Made by a program: the position numbers and the translations under genes. DNA of 64,000 nucleotides from contig NZ_JADDKQ010000003.1 of assembly GCF_016464425.1 (NCBI RefSeq), positions 124,001-188,000 on the forward strand, written 5' to 3'. Shown in pieces: positions 43,801 through 50,425 of the stretch. Numbering within the stretch: the first letter of the stretch is position 1; every line of letters begins with the position of its first letter. This stretch comes from Actinotalea solisilvae (GTDB taxonomy: Bacteria > Actinomycetota > Actinomycetes > Actinomycetales > Cellulomonadaceae). The notes beneath the pieces were generated by a model. It made no database searches, was not told where the DNA came from, and saw only the letters and a program-made list of their open reading frames with translations.

Positions 43801-44283
43801 GCGGGTGGTGGCTGTGGTCGTGGGGGCGTCTGCGGTCTCGGGCGTGGGTTCGAGGGCCGGGCCGGCGGGGCGGAGGGCGCGGACCTCCTCGGCGGCGTCC
43901 TCCATCGCGAGGGAGTCGAGGAGCAGCGAGATGGTCTCGAGGGCGCGGTCGGCCTCGGCGCGGTCGAGGTCGGGGACGTGGGCCCATCGGTTGCCCGAGG
44001 CGATGAGCTCGTCGAGCCAGGCGCGCTGCGCCTGTTCGAGGGGGAAGACGTGGCGGGTGTGGCGGACGATGCGCATCAGCGCGCGCGGGTCGCGGGGGTC
44101 GAGGCGGAACGGGTGACCGCGGCGGGCGGACTCGGCGGCCTCGTAGAGCGCGACCCAGTCCTCGCCTGCGGGCGCGTCCTCGCGCATTTCGCGGTCGACC
44201 CACGGGTGCAGCGCGGCGCCGAGCGCGGCGAGGCCGCGGCCGAGGCGCTCGGCGTCGGTGAGCGTGGTGTCGAGTGCGGTCAT
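37852..44283 (-). CDS. Giant DUF4011/SF1 helicase with transglutaminase-like and Vsr-like (DUF3320) domains
   Basis: 2143 residues. Residues about 375-440 look like a transglutaminase fold with Cys397 (GNCLDLACVYAAALE), His423 (RNHAFAGYLV) and Asp432. DUF4011 begins near 545 (AWRRSLLDLTLRNPLLNLS). The SF1 helicase has Walker A GPPGTGKSQT near 856, VVVFDEASQIR near 1484, GDSKQMPP, and C-terminal motifs including QGDERDVIVF and NVAVTRAKEQV. A Vsr/MTES_1575-type nuclease region lies near 1780-1890 (GLSDFTVELAVRA, VAVMLDGPAW), and a DUF3320-like tail ends the protein. DUF4011-helicase-Vsr proteins are a known antiphage architecture (Hhe, from systematic defence-island surveys). ATG 44283 is chosen over an upstream frame with no homology-like content. 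The next gene, DUF429, follows after 1 base. Confidence 0.87.
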   Translation of the reverse strand: MTALDTTLTDAERLGRGLAALGAALHPWVDREMREDAPAGEDWVALYEAAESARRGHPFRLDPRDPRALMRIVRHTRHVFPLEQAQRAWLDELIASGNRWAHVPDLDRAEADRALETISLLLDSLAMEDAAEEVRALRPAGPALEPTPETADAPTTTATTRDQGPPSPGFCLLTVEVGDLDVVVVYREALNYALVTNRVSPVLAIRLTNNGPAAIDPGRLILTIEPWSAAHVAEPLVVEPGPVAPGETLDVPSHLTAWQLSPSAFVHLDESITTRLTLAATTSTGTTTAAELVRLLPPDEWWSLSIPEALAAHVRPNDAAVAALLAEASQRLRAKTGRGDLDGYQGGEERAVAIAQAVYEAMATREIRYITAPASFEGTGQRIRSHAAVLEGRWGNCLDLACVYAAALESAGLHPVIVTTRNHAFAGYLVNDSQLPLVAVRDAGTLTLLLDAGVVETVELTGTTSAMAFDDAVAATAPWWTRKLDEVSHMLDVAAAHRRVRPLPTVRREGDTVVVEVEVERAEVRRRIRGEVTPAMPVEDRPARIEAWRRSLLDLTLRNPLLNLSASRSGAPVHVPHGALGALEDLVAAGQSLSLIPHDQIGQLHVEQGARSAQDIDADVLRRILTEESGLYVGLPTSVYTARMLGLARRARTAIEETGANNLYLALGALTWTERNKTVRAPLFLVPVTLSGGRGALWRLRMDETGAIVPNHCLVEKLRVSRGIVIPELLDPGQDGAGIDLPRALQAVRGAILSGGHSGFTLEETAAIGMFAFSTLEMWKDLTESWRSFVERPVVQHLVETPGLPFLDEAPEPEPDPTAEATTYLPVAADGSQIEAVRWARAGRSFVLEGPPGTGKSQTITNLVADCLAHGRSVLFVAEKQAALDVVKRRLDDVGLGVFSLDLHGRNQTINAVRAQLLRAIEHGADRSPAWETLRDTYRSLTENLSRYPRQLHDEGPAGLSAWDARQVALSLRERGDVPDDALPQLPTTLVLGTVPPADVYDAARDLAHALHDLGGAPATSPWRLAGLSGPEAIVPHRVAAAVDEVLAADAALAGTVLRPLLDLATAPEHLDGVAEWLDSSAGQRLAPTAEGRRVVGPDWAEHAAQVRQALEQHRAAHLGRLGPFAPDVMALDLDAALAAATAADASFFLGRKKRRRAALALVAGVVRPDAEVPLDQLTPLLTGLVGARAAGAQLAQYVGGLPGLFLPFGWNPLDPEAAVPVEQAIRRWRATAALSAVGTDGGDAVDAATADVVDRAHDLPWGAVDAVRRLAAAWHEVVAALRPHPEDLAFWLGGRGLSAALAVDGPLWQADARSGALVRLQRWTRVRGAIAAFDGWGAADVGRLVRTGRLDGDSTEEAVRLAFAETVVAERLDATGLRAFDERQRARLAGRFLATGEDVRERMRVELPARIVAARTFDPRVRAGRSSEFMAQLGRRRGGLSIRQLLARYGSIITEVTPCLLMSPSSVARFLPPEGIGFDVVVFDEASQIRVAEAVGAMGRGASVIVVGDSKQMPPTSMFAASLGEDDETLVEDVAVPADMESILGEAKESRLPSLQLSWHYRSRDETLIAFSNRSYYDNRLASFPTPPGRRDGLGVSWRRVDGVWEGGARAARVNRAEADAVVEEIGALLRQDADRSIGVVTFNIQQRDLVLDLLEGSGDPLVEAALAREEEPLFVKNLENVQGDERDVIVFTLAFAKDARGRVPLNWGPLTRSGGERRLNVAVTRAKEQVIVLSSFEPEELDLSGSSAQGLADLRDYLVLAKHGAQRAGLVRERGRDLHLEEVATALRDAGLEVLTHVGLSDFTVELAVRAAPDLPWVAVMLDGPAWSRRTTVTDREGLPRTVLEGSMGWSRVVQVWLPTWLREPDAVVQAVVDAARDPVRPPAAEVAEVVAENEVVPSDLVPSDVAPDDLAPGGLRGDRLLDGRAAPSDDVVPAVDDLPPADGEPSDHPAPPPPPDPTVWTRADEVVRASVSVLDGLPRPRSLERVRAEMDAVLAVEGPMLADRLVRITARRFSLYSLREARRQSLLDAIRPEQVRVSPNGDVVVWPRDLDPATWTLHRRPVGEAREIADVPYDELRNAMVDVVRRAHGIDRDDLLRQTAQAFGVARVASRVRPRLEDVLAAALTEGALTEAGEHLVLPL

Positions 44284-44414
44284 GCGGTGCGCCCCCAGGT
44301 GTGCGGTCCAGCGCAGGGTACGGGGAGGCCGTGACAGACGGCGTGGTCCGTCGGTGTACGCGGGCATACTCGCTTGGCGATCGCCCGCGCTCGAACGACC
44401 GGTGAAGGAAGGCC

Positions 44415-44834
44415 ATGACGACGCCTCCGACCGACGCGAGCCGCCGGCAGGTTCGCCGCGCTCGCATCGGCCAGGTCGAGCTGGCCTTGGGCGTGGTCAC
44501 GGGACTCGTCGCGATCGTGCTGGGCGTCGCGGTCGTCGCGCGCGCGGACACCGGCTTCGGGAAGGTGTGGGCCGCCGCGCTCGTCGTCTTCGGGCTGGTC
44601 GCCGTCATTGGCGCGGTGGGCGCGTCCCGGCCGCTCCGGCCGGGCAGCCCAAAGGTGCGCGGCGCTACGGCGGCGATCTTCGTCCTCCTCGCGGCGTGGT
44701 GCGCGGCCGTCGGCGTCGTGGGCGCGACGCAGGAGAGCTGGATCTGGGGCGTGGTGATGGCGCTCCCGGTCGCGTACCTGATCCGGGCGCTACGAGGTCT
44801 GCGACGCAGGAGCGCGCGTGGAGCTGGTCGGTGA
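44415..44834 (+). CDS. Hypothetical membrane protein, four helices
   Basis: 139 residues. A basic N-terminus (ASRRQVRRARIGQ) precedes four hydrophobic segments near residues 22-42, 52-68, 83-103 and 108-125. A basic tail follows (LRRRSARGAGR). No family is recognised. ATG 44415 has a strong GAAGGAAGG ribosome site. It is divergent from the giant helicase gene and converges on the NERD-helicase gene. It could be a membrane component of the defence island, but nothing in the sequence demands it. Confidence 0.7.
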   Translation: MTTPPTDASRRQVRRARIGQVELALGVVTGLVAIVLGVAVVARADTGFGKVWAAALVVFGLVAVIGAVGASRPLRPGSPKVRGATAAIFVLLAAWCAAVGVVGATQESWIWGVVMALPVAYLIRALRGLRRRSARGAGR

Positions 44835-44884
44835 GCTCGGCGCTACTCGGAGGAACTGCAGCGTCCGAGTCGCCGGCTAGCGCA

Positions 44885-46963
44885 TCAGACGACACCCACC
44901 CAAAGCCCGTCACGCGCCCGCGTCATCCCGACGTAGAGCTCGCGTCGTCGCAGGTTCCAGCGCTCGCGCTGGGTCCCGTCCTCAGGCGGCGCGGCGCTCC
45001 CGACGTCCGCCGAACCGACGTCGGGCAGGAGGACCTGCTTGAACTCGAGGCCCTTGGCCCGCTTGATGGTGCCGACCTTGACGGCGTCGACCGGCGTTCC
45101 GTCGTACTTCTCGAGCTCGATCGCAGGGATGCCCGCGCGGCTCAGCGCGGCGATCGCGTCACGCACGGCGAACTTGCTCAAGCACAGGACACCGACGTCG
45201 CCGGGCCCGGTTCCGACCTCGCCCAGCACATGGCGCACGCGCTCAACCAAGCGCGGCCCGCGCGCCTTCGTGCCGGCGCACTGCTCGATCACCGGCTCGG
45301 GCCCGACCCGCGGGACGCTGCCCGGCACGTCGCCGCGGGCGATCGCGCCCTCGATGTCGGCGAACTCGTCGCCCGCGACGAGGCGCTGGGCGAACTCGAG
45401 GATCTGGCGGGTGTTGCGGTAGTTCACGTCCATGACGACGCCGCGGCCGGCGAGTGAGATGCCGAGCTCCGAGAGCGTGTAGCCGCCGGGGTAGATGGAC
45501 TGCTGGCCGTCGCCGATGAGCGTGAAGGCGTCGGGCGCGTCGCCGACCAGACCGTGCAGCATGCGGACCATGGCGCAGCTGAGGTCTTGCGCCTCGTCGA
45601 CGAGGACGGCGCTGTACGTCTCGGCCAGCGGCTCGCGGCGCAGCTCCGCCTCGGCGAGCAGGATGGCGTCGGCGAAGTCGCACACGCCCTGCGAGCGCAG
45701 CTCGGCGTCATACGCCTCGTACAGACGCCAGACCTCGCGGCGCTGGTCGAGCGTCAGCCGATAGCCGCGGCCCGTGCGCTGGAGGTCCGCGTACTGGCCG
45801 AACTGCGTGATGCCGCGGCCCTTGATGACGCTCTGGATCTCTTCCTTCCAGTACCGCGCGTCCATCGCCGACGTCCCGAGCCGACCGGCGACGCCGACCC
45901 GCTCCCACGCGGCCTTGAGCGCGGCGTCGGCCTTCTGCCCGTTGAGGTTGATCCGGACGCCGCGCTGGTCGAGCACGCGAAGCGCGAACTGGTGGATGCC
46001 GACGAACTCGACGCGATCGACGACGTCGGGCGCCATGCGCTGGAGCGCCTGTTTGAGGACGTCGGGAAGAGTCCGGACGAACGTCGTCACGAGCACCTTC
46101 CCCGGCCGCGTGCGCGCGAGGTACGCCGCGCGGTGCAGTCCCACCACCGTCTTGCCCGTGCCGGCGGCGCCGCGGATGCGCGACGGCCCGTTGAACGAGC
46201 GGCGGACGAGTTTCGCCTGCGACGGGTGGAGGAAGGTCATCCACTCCTCGATGGGGCTCGCGAGCATCCCCTCGAGCAGCGCCGACTGCACCTCCTCCTC
46301 GCTGAGCAGCGGCTCCATCGAGGCGGCCGCCTGCGTCGGGACGACCGGCTCCGGCAGCGCGATGCTCACCGGCGCCGGTGCGTTGACCTCGGGGAAGAGC
46401 GCGAGCGCACGCGCGAGAACGGTGTCCGCCTGTGTAGGCGTGAGCCGGTTCCCCTTGGCGGCGATGAACCGCAGCACGTCCTTCTCGCCGACGACGCACA
46501 CGGGCCCGACCCGCTCGTTGATGCCCTGCCGTCCGGCGAGCACGACGACGGCGTGCACCTCGCCCGGCGCGAGGCCGACCTCGGCGAGGTCCCCCTCGGC
46601 CGTGTAGGCGAGGTCGGCGAGCCCGAGGACGTCGTCCGTCACGTCGTCCTGGCCTCGGTAGATGCGGTCCGAGTGGATGCGGACGTCCTTCCACGCCTTG
46701 GTGTCGACGATGAAGACACCACCCGGCCCGACGACGACGAGGTCGACCTGGGCGCGTCGGCTGCCGGGCCAGCGACGGTCGGCAAGGAGGTGGTGCCCGA
46801 CGGCGGCGAGGGGCGCGAGGGCCTGCGCCGTGCGCTTCTCGGTGACGTCGGCGATGCCGTAGCGAGCGGCCGTGGCGCGCGCCTCGGCCGCCGCGGCGGC
46901 GTGGGCGTCGGCGAGCGCGAGCTGCCGACGCGCCTCTGCGCCGGCGGAGTCTCCTGCGGGCAT
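44885..46963 (-). CDS. NERD nuclease-UvrD/SF1 helicase fusion
   Basis: 692 residues. The N-terminal NERD (nuclease-related) domain carries RRAQVDLVVVGPGGVFIVDT-KAW with the Asp and Lys of a PD-(D/E)XK-like site. A UvrD/Rep-type superfamily 1 helicase follows: Walker A RGAAGTGKTVV (Lys271), VLVDEAQDLS, GDGQQSIY, then IKRAKGLEFKQVLLPDV and RRELYVGMTRARDGLWV. NERD-helicases process DNA and are frequent in defence islands. ATG 46963 with GAGAGGGGG upstream is the start; a longer frame continues through non-coding sequence. It is divergent from the HNH endonuclease gene. Confidence 0.88.
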   Translation of the reverse strand: MPAGDSAGAEARRQLALADAHAAAAAEARATAARYGIADVTEKRTAQALAPLAAVGHHLLADRRWPGSRRAQVDLVVVGPGGVFIVDTKAWKDVRIHSDRIYRGQDDVTDDVLGLADLAYTAEGDLAEVGLAPGEVHAVVVLAGRQGINERVGPVCVVGEKDVLRFIAAKGNRLTPTQADTVLARALALFPEVNAPAPVSIALPEPVVPTQAAASMEPLLSEEEVQSALLEGMLASPIEEWMTFLHPSQAKLVRRSFNGPSRIRGAAGTGKTVVGLHRAAYLARTRPGKVLVTTFVRTLPDVLKQALQRMAPDVVDRVEFVGIHQFALRVLDQRGVRINLNGQKADAALKAAWERVGVAGRLGTSAMDARYWKEEIQSVIKGRGITQFGQYADLQRTGRGYRLTLDQRREVWRLYEAYDAELRSQGVCDFADAILLAEAELRREPLAETYSAVLVDEAQDLSCAMVRMLHGLVGDAPDAFTLIGDGQQSIYPGGYTLSELGISLAGRGVVMDVNYRNTRQILEFAQRLVAGDEFADIEGAIARGDVPGSVPRVGPEPVIEQCAGTKARGPRLVERVRHVLGEVGTGPGDVGVLCLSKFAVRDAIAALSRAGIPAIELEKYDGTPVDAVKVGTIKRAKGLEFKQVLLPDVGSADVGSAAPPEDGTQRERWNLRRRELYVGMTRARDGLWVGVV

Positions 46964-47147
46964 GGTGGGCCCCCTCTCGTGCACCTCATCGGCAGAGCAC
47001 GGGGTGCACTTGATGGGGAAGCCACGGCAGGGAACGAGCGCCGAATATGGCCGACGGCGGTTCGCCAGAGGCTCACCGAGATCTGGCGTACCACCGTCAC
47101 CCCGCAGATGGCAGACAATGCGCGATCCGCGTGGTGAGCTCTGTCGC

Positions 47148-48032
47148 ATGGACACGGCCGTCGAGTCAGCACTCCGCGTGCAGATCATGGACTGGGTGCG
47201 CGGGCGCGCTGAGGCGAACGGTGGCTTCCTGCACCGGCAGGAGCTGCTCGGCTTCCGCATCAATGGCAACGACCTGCCGCTCATCGACTTCTCGCGCGGC
47301 ATCCGCAACCCCGCCGCCTTCAGCTCGACGCTGTCGATCGTCGCGGCCGCGAACGGGCCCTACGACGACGTCGAGTCGGACGACGGCCTGCTGCACTACA
47401 GCTACCGCAAGGGTGACCCGTGGAGCGGTGACAACCGCAAGCTCCGCACCGCGATGGAGACCGGCCAGCCGCTGATCCTCTTCCGCAAGGAGGTCGCCAA
47501 CTACTACACGCCCGTCATGCCGGTTTACGTGGTCGACGACGAGCCGGAGAGCCGGGCGTTCATCATCGCACTCGACGAGGCGTTCAGGTTCATGGGCGAC
47601 GTCCGACACCTCGCCGAGCCGCAGCGCGAGTACGCCCGGCGGCTAGCGAAGCAGCGCCTGCACCAGCCAGCGTTCCGCACTCGCGTGCTGCTCGCTTACA
47701 ACACACAGTGCTCCATCTGCCGCCTGCAGCACGGCTCGCTGCTCGACGCGGCGCACATCGTCCCCGACTCCGAGGCGCACGGCGTCCCGACGACGCCGAA
47801 CGGCCTGGCGCTGTGCAAGATCCACCACGCCGCCTACGACCAGAACATCCTCGGCGTCACGCCGGATTACCGGGTGCAGGTGCGGAGCGACGTGCTGGAG
47901 GAGATCGACGGTCCGATGCTCAAGCACGGGATCCAGGAGATGCACGGGCGGGAGTTGACCCTGCCCGTGCGGCGCGCGGACGCACCCGACCGCGAGCTGC
48001 TGGCCTGGCGGTACCAGCGCTTCACCACGTGA
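47148..48032 (+). CDS. HNH endonuclease with SRA/PUA-like N-terminal domain, probable type IV restriction enzyme
   Basis: 294 residues. Residues 1-170 form a beta-rich domain (GIRNPAAFSSTLSIVAAANG, YSYRKGDPWSGDNRKLR, YYTPVMPVYVVDDEPES) like the SRA-type modified-base reader in ScoMcrA-type enzymes. The C-terminal half has the HNH/zinc site: CSICRLQHGSLLDAAHIVPD, then NGLALCKIHHAAYDQN with the second metal and catalytic His/Asn set. It should cut DNA carrying modified bases. The SRA assignment is by pattern and less sure than HNH. It lies in a defence island, divergent from the NERD-helicase gene. Confidence 0.8.
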   Translation: MDTAVESALRVQIMDWVRGRAEANGGFLHRQELLGFRINGNDLPLIDFSRGIRNPAAFSSTLSIVAAANGPYDDVESDDGLLHYSYRKGDPWSGDNRKLRTAMETGQPLILFRKEVANYYTPVMPVYVVDDEPESRAFIIALDEAFRFMGDVRHLAEPQREYARRLAKQRLHQPAFRTRVLLAYNTQCSICRLQHGSLLDAAHIVPDSEAHGVPTTPNGLALCKIHHAAYDQNILGVTPDYRVQVRSDVLEEIDGPMLKHGIQEMHGRELTLPVRRADAPDRELLAWRYQRFTT

Positions 48033-48061
48033 AAGTCGACGCGGTCTGGCGGAGCCGCTGG

Positions 48062-48567
48062 TTAAGCAATGCGCTCGGCGGGCAGCCAAACGGCATCAAG
48101 TCGGGCAATGTCGAGAAGGGACACCCACCTACCCGACACGAAGACGACGTCACCGGGAGCGACGACCGGCCATCCGCCGATGCCCCAGACGCTCGACACG
48201 TACGGCGGAGACATGGCATCTAGCCACAGGCGCGTGCCACGCGCGTCGGGTACGGCAGCACGTACAACGTGCGCCTCGAGAGGCTCACCTCCGTACTTGT
48301 CCCAATACTCGCGTCTCGCCCTCGTCGTAATGCGGGCCCATGATCTACGAATCTGCCTCCAACGGTGGGCTCGGGTCGGACGGGGCGTTCCGGACTGTTC
48401 CGCTGCTGAATCCAGCGAACGATGCGTCCTCGGTCCGCGAGGCAAGGGTGCTTAGGCCATGGGGGGCCGATCTCGTCGAAGTAAACCCGGCTTCCTTGCT
48501 GATTGGAGTAGAAGTAGACCGGGGCCCCGCACACCGGGCAGCGAGCGTTCGGCTGCGCCCAGCGCAA
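48062..48567 (-). pseudogene. Frameshifted zinc-ribbon protein gene
   Basis: Two overlapping frames carry complementary parts of one protein. The first (48567 to about 48380, TTG start) encodes a zinc-ribbon region, CPVCGAPVYFY then YFDEIGPPWPKHPC. The second (about 48350 to 48062) encodes a beta-rich end (YWDKYGGEPLEAHVVRAAVP, VVAPGDVVFVSGRWVSLLD). The switch must occur in about 48330-48400. Either the gene is broken or the sequence has an indel. No function is known; the zinc-ribbon plus GPPWPKHPC pattern recalls a widespread uncharacterised family. Confidence 0.55.
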
Positions 48568-48587
48568 CGAGTAGGCGACGCGAACCG

Positions 48588-48987
48588 TTACGGCCGATGG
48601 TCGCGATCGTGTGGAGACGTTTCGACTTCACGGAGAATGGCCTCCGCGGTTGACGTAGTGACCCGAGACCCAATGACGCGTGCCGTTGCTGCTGCGGCGC
48701 CAATGTCCTCGCCAGTGATATCGGACCATGCTTCAGCCTCGACACGGCCGGTGGCACCGCTCCGCAGAGCGGCCTTCGTCACGCACGCCGCGCCCCCCGA
48801 GCTCGTTACGAATGCGGGTGGCCGCGACGACGCGCCCCAGGGAACGCTCGCGGAGTTCGGCGACTTCCCGCCTGGCCTCGTCACGCTCAGAAGCGGGTGC
48901 CAGCAATACGCGGCGGCCTCCGAGCACGAGCATGACCTCCAAGAACTCCATGCCCTCCGCGCTAAGCGTCATGATCACGGACCCCAT
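48588..48987 (-). pseudogene. Frameshifted small gene downstream of the EcsC-like gene
   Basis: The frame starting at ATG 48987 reads MEFLEVMLVLGGRRVLLAP and RREVAELRERSLGRVVAATR, then hits a stop at 48733. A run of six C (six G on the coding strand) lies at 48793-48798. Dropping one base there joins it to the other frame, which continues with AACVTKAALRSGATGRVEAE and DITGEDIGAAAATARVIGSR to a stop at 48588. The joined protein would be about 130 residues. Slippage in the homopolymer or a sequencing error explains it. The start overlaps the end of the EcsC-like gene. No family is recognised. Confidence 0.5.
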
Positions 48988-49687
48988 CAGGTCGAACTGG
49001 CGCGTCGCCTGCCTCGACCGGTAGGGGCGGCGGGGGCCCAAACACGCGGCGGGTCGTCCGTACCACACCCCATCCGATCGCAGCATTGGCGCCGGCGCCT
49101 ATAGCCGCCCCGATCCCAAACGGAGCAAGCCTTCCGAGCACAATGATGCCCTGCCGCGTACCGTAGCGCGTGATGAAATTCCGGCCGAGAACCCGATTCG
49201 CGGCGCGAATTGCTTCGATCGGAATCTTTTGAGTTAGCTTCTTCCCCCAATGGGCTCCAGTACGCCCCGCCATGCGCTGCACGGTCATGAAACCCGCGTC
49301 GCCTAGAACAACGGCAAGAACCAGCGTTCGACGTCTTTCGACATCGTCTACCCGGACACCGTGGACTGAGGCGACCGAAAGCGCAAACAGCGCGGTCGCC
49401 TCAAGGAAGACGCCCGCCTCCCCGGCGCCAAGTGCCAACGCAACCGGCGTGCCGACCCCCGGTGCCGCTGCCGCCGCACCGGCGCCCGCACCTGTCGCGG
49501 TGACGGTGGCCGTGTACGCCTTCTCGAGCGCGCCGATCAGCTCAGCGGGAATCGCCTCGGGCCGGGACCGCCGGACGCGATCGACGTTCCGTTCGACTAC
49601 TCGTTGCTGGATCGCCAGGGCGCGATCGAGGGTCTTCAGCCACTTGCCCTGGTCTTCGCTCGTGTCGTCGAGCACGTCGTCCGTCAT
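48962..49687 (-). CDS. EcsC-like membrane-associated protein
   Basis: 241 residues. The centre is an Ala/Gly-rich helical stretch (ATGAGAGAAAAAPGVGTPVA, ALGAGEAGVFLEATALFALS), typical of EcsC-family proteins, followed by LVLAVVLGDAGF and a hydrophobic segment near GIGAAIGAGANAAIGWG. EcsC proteins are associated with membranes but their role is unclear. The end of the gene overlaps the start of the frameshifted gene. The surrounding sequence is less GC-rich than the rest of the window, hinting at acquired DNA. Confidence 0.65.
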   Translation of the reverse strand: MTDDVLDDTSEDQGKWLKTLDRALAIQQRVVERNVDRVRRSRPEAIPAELIGALEKAYTATVTATGAGAGAAAAAPGVGTPVALALGAGEAGVFLEATALFALSVASVHGVRVDDVERRRTLVLAVVLGDAGFMTVQRMAGRTGAHWGKKLTQKIPIEAIRAANRVLGRNFITRYGTRQGIIVLGRLAPFGIGAAIGAGANAAIGWGVVRTTRRVFGPPPPLPVEAGDAPVRPDGVRDHDA

Positions 49688-50425
49688 CGTTACGCTCCGC
49701 CGGCTCTCTCTTTGGTTCCGAGCAGCCCGTGCCGCTCAGTGGTGGCCATGGCGACCAAGCGTTCGTGTGACGTCCCCTCGACCAAGCCTCATCAGTGCAT
49801 CGCCATCCATTCAACGTCGGCGCCTGGGACCACGCACTTGAGCGGGGCGCCTGAGCCAGTCCTCAGCTTGAACCTCCGCGTCAGAGCGCTGGCGCTCCTC
49901 CTCCTTCGAGCCGAATGTCGGGGACCTGGGCGACGATACTCGGCGGTCTCGGCTCGAGCTCTCTACCGCGATGGCCCAACCCGCTTACTGAGCGCCACGC
50001 TCCGTGATTCTCACCGGCCCCCCGGATGCCGCGCCAACTCGGTACCGCGAGGCGCTCCTCCAAGATCACTGGCACTGGAGTTCCGGCAACCCGACTCCGC
50101 CGGACGGGGGACAGACCCAACGTGCAGCCCAAAGCTCGCTGGCCCCGTTGGGGGCCACGACCGCTAGGTTGAGCGACGTGCGCACCGGCTACGCCCTCGG
50201 CGCCAGGGGTCGAGCAGAGATCGCCGAACCCCGGACGCCTGCCGTCCAGGCCGCCATATTGAGAAACGCCGTGCGCTACTACGTGTCTTCCGGGGTTTCC
50301 ACGCAATCACGCCCGACTGAACGCGAGGGTTGCTGCCCGAAGCCGTCGGGTTGCGGGACGAAAGAACCCTTGGCGGCTCCGACGCGGCACGTTGCTCGCC
50401 CGGAGCCCAAGGGCGGTGACACCTG
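49688..50425. other. 738-base stretch with no convincing gene
   Basis: Lower GC than the flanks. All open frames are short or lack any protein-like pattern. One plus-strand frame ends in a TGATG overlap with the SNF2 gene at 50424-50428 and contains RTGYALGARGRAEIAEPRTP. It could be a small regulator or a gene remnant, but I cannot support it. The region probably contains the promoter for the four-gene operon that follows. Confidence 0.5.

Noticed and set aside
37843-44334. Very long plus-strand frame opposite the giant helicase gene, plus a second long minus-strand frame in another phase
   Set aside because: Both are rich in Arg/Ala/Gly/His/Asp with no motifs; they are GC-driven shadows of the helicase gene.
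49881-50306. Minus-strand frame in the gap before the SNF2 gene
   Set aside because: Low-complexity Gly/Arg/Pro content and no start signal or motif.
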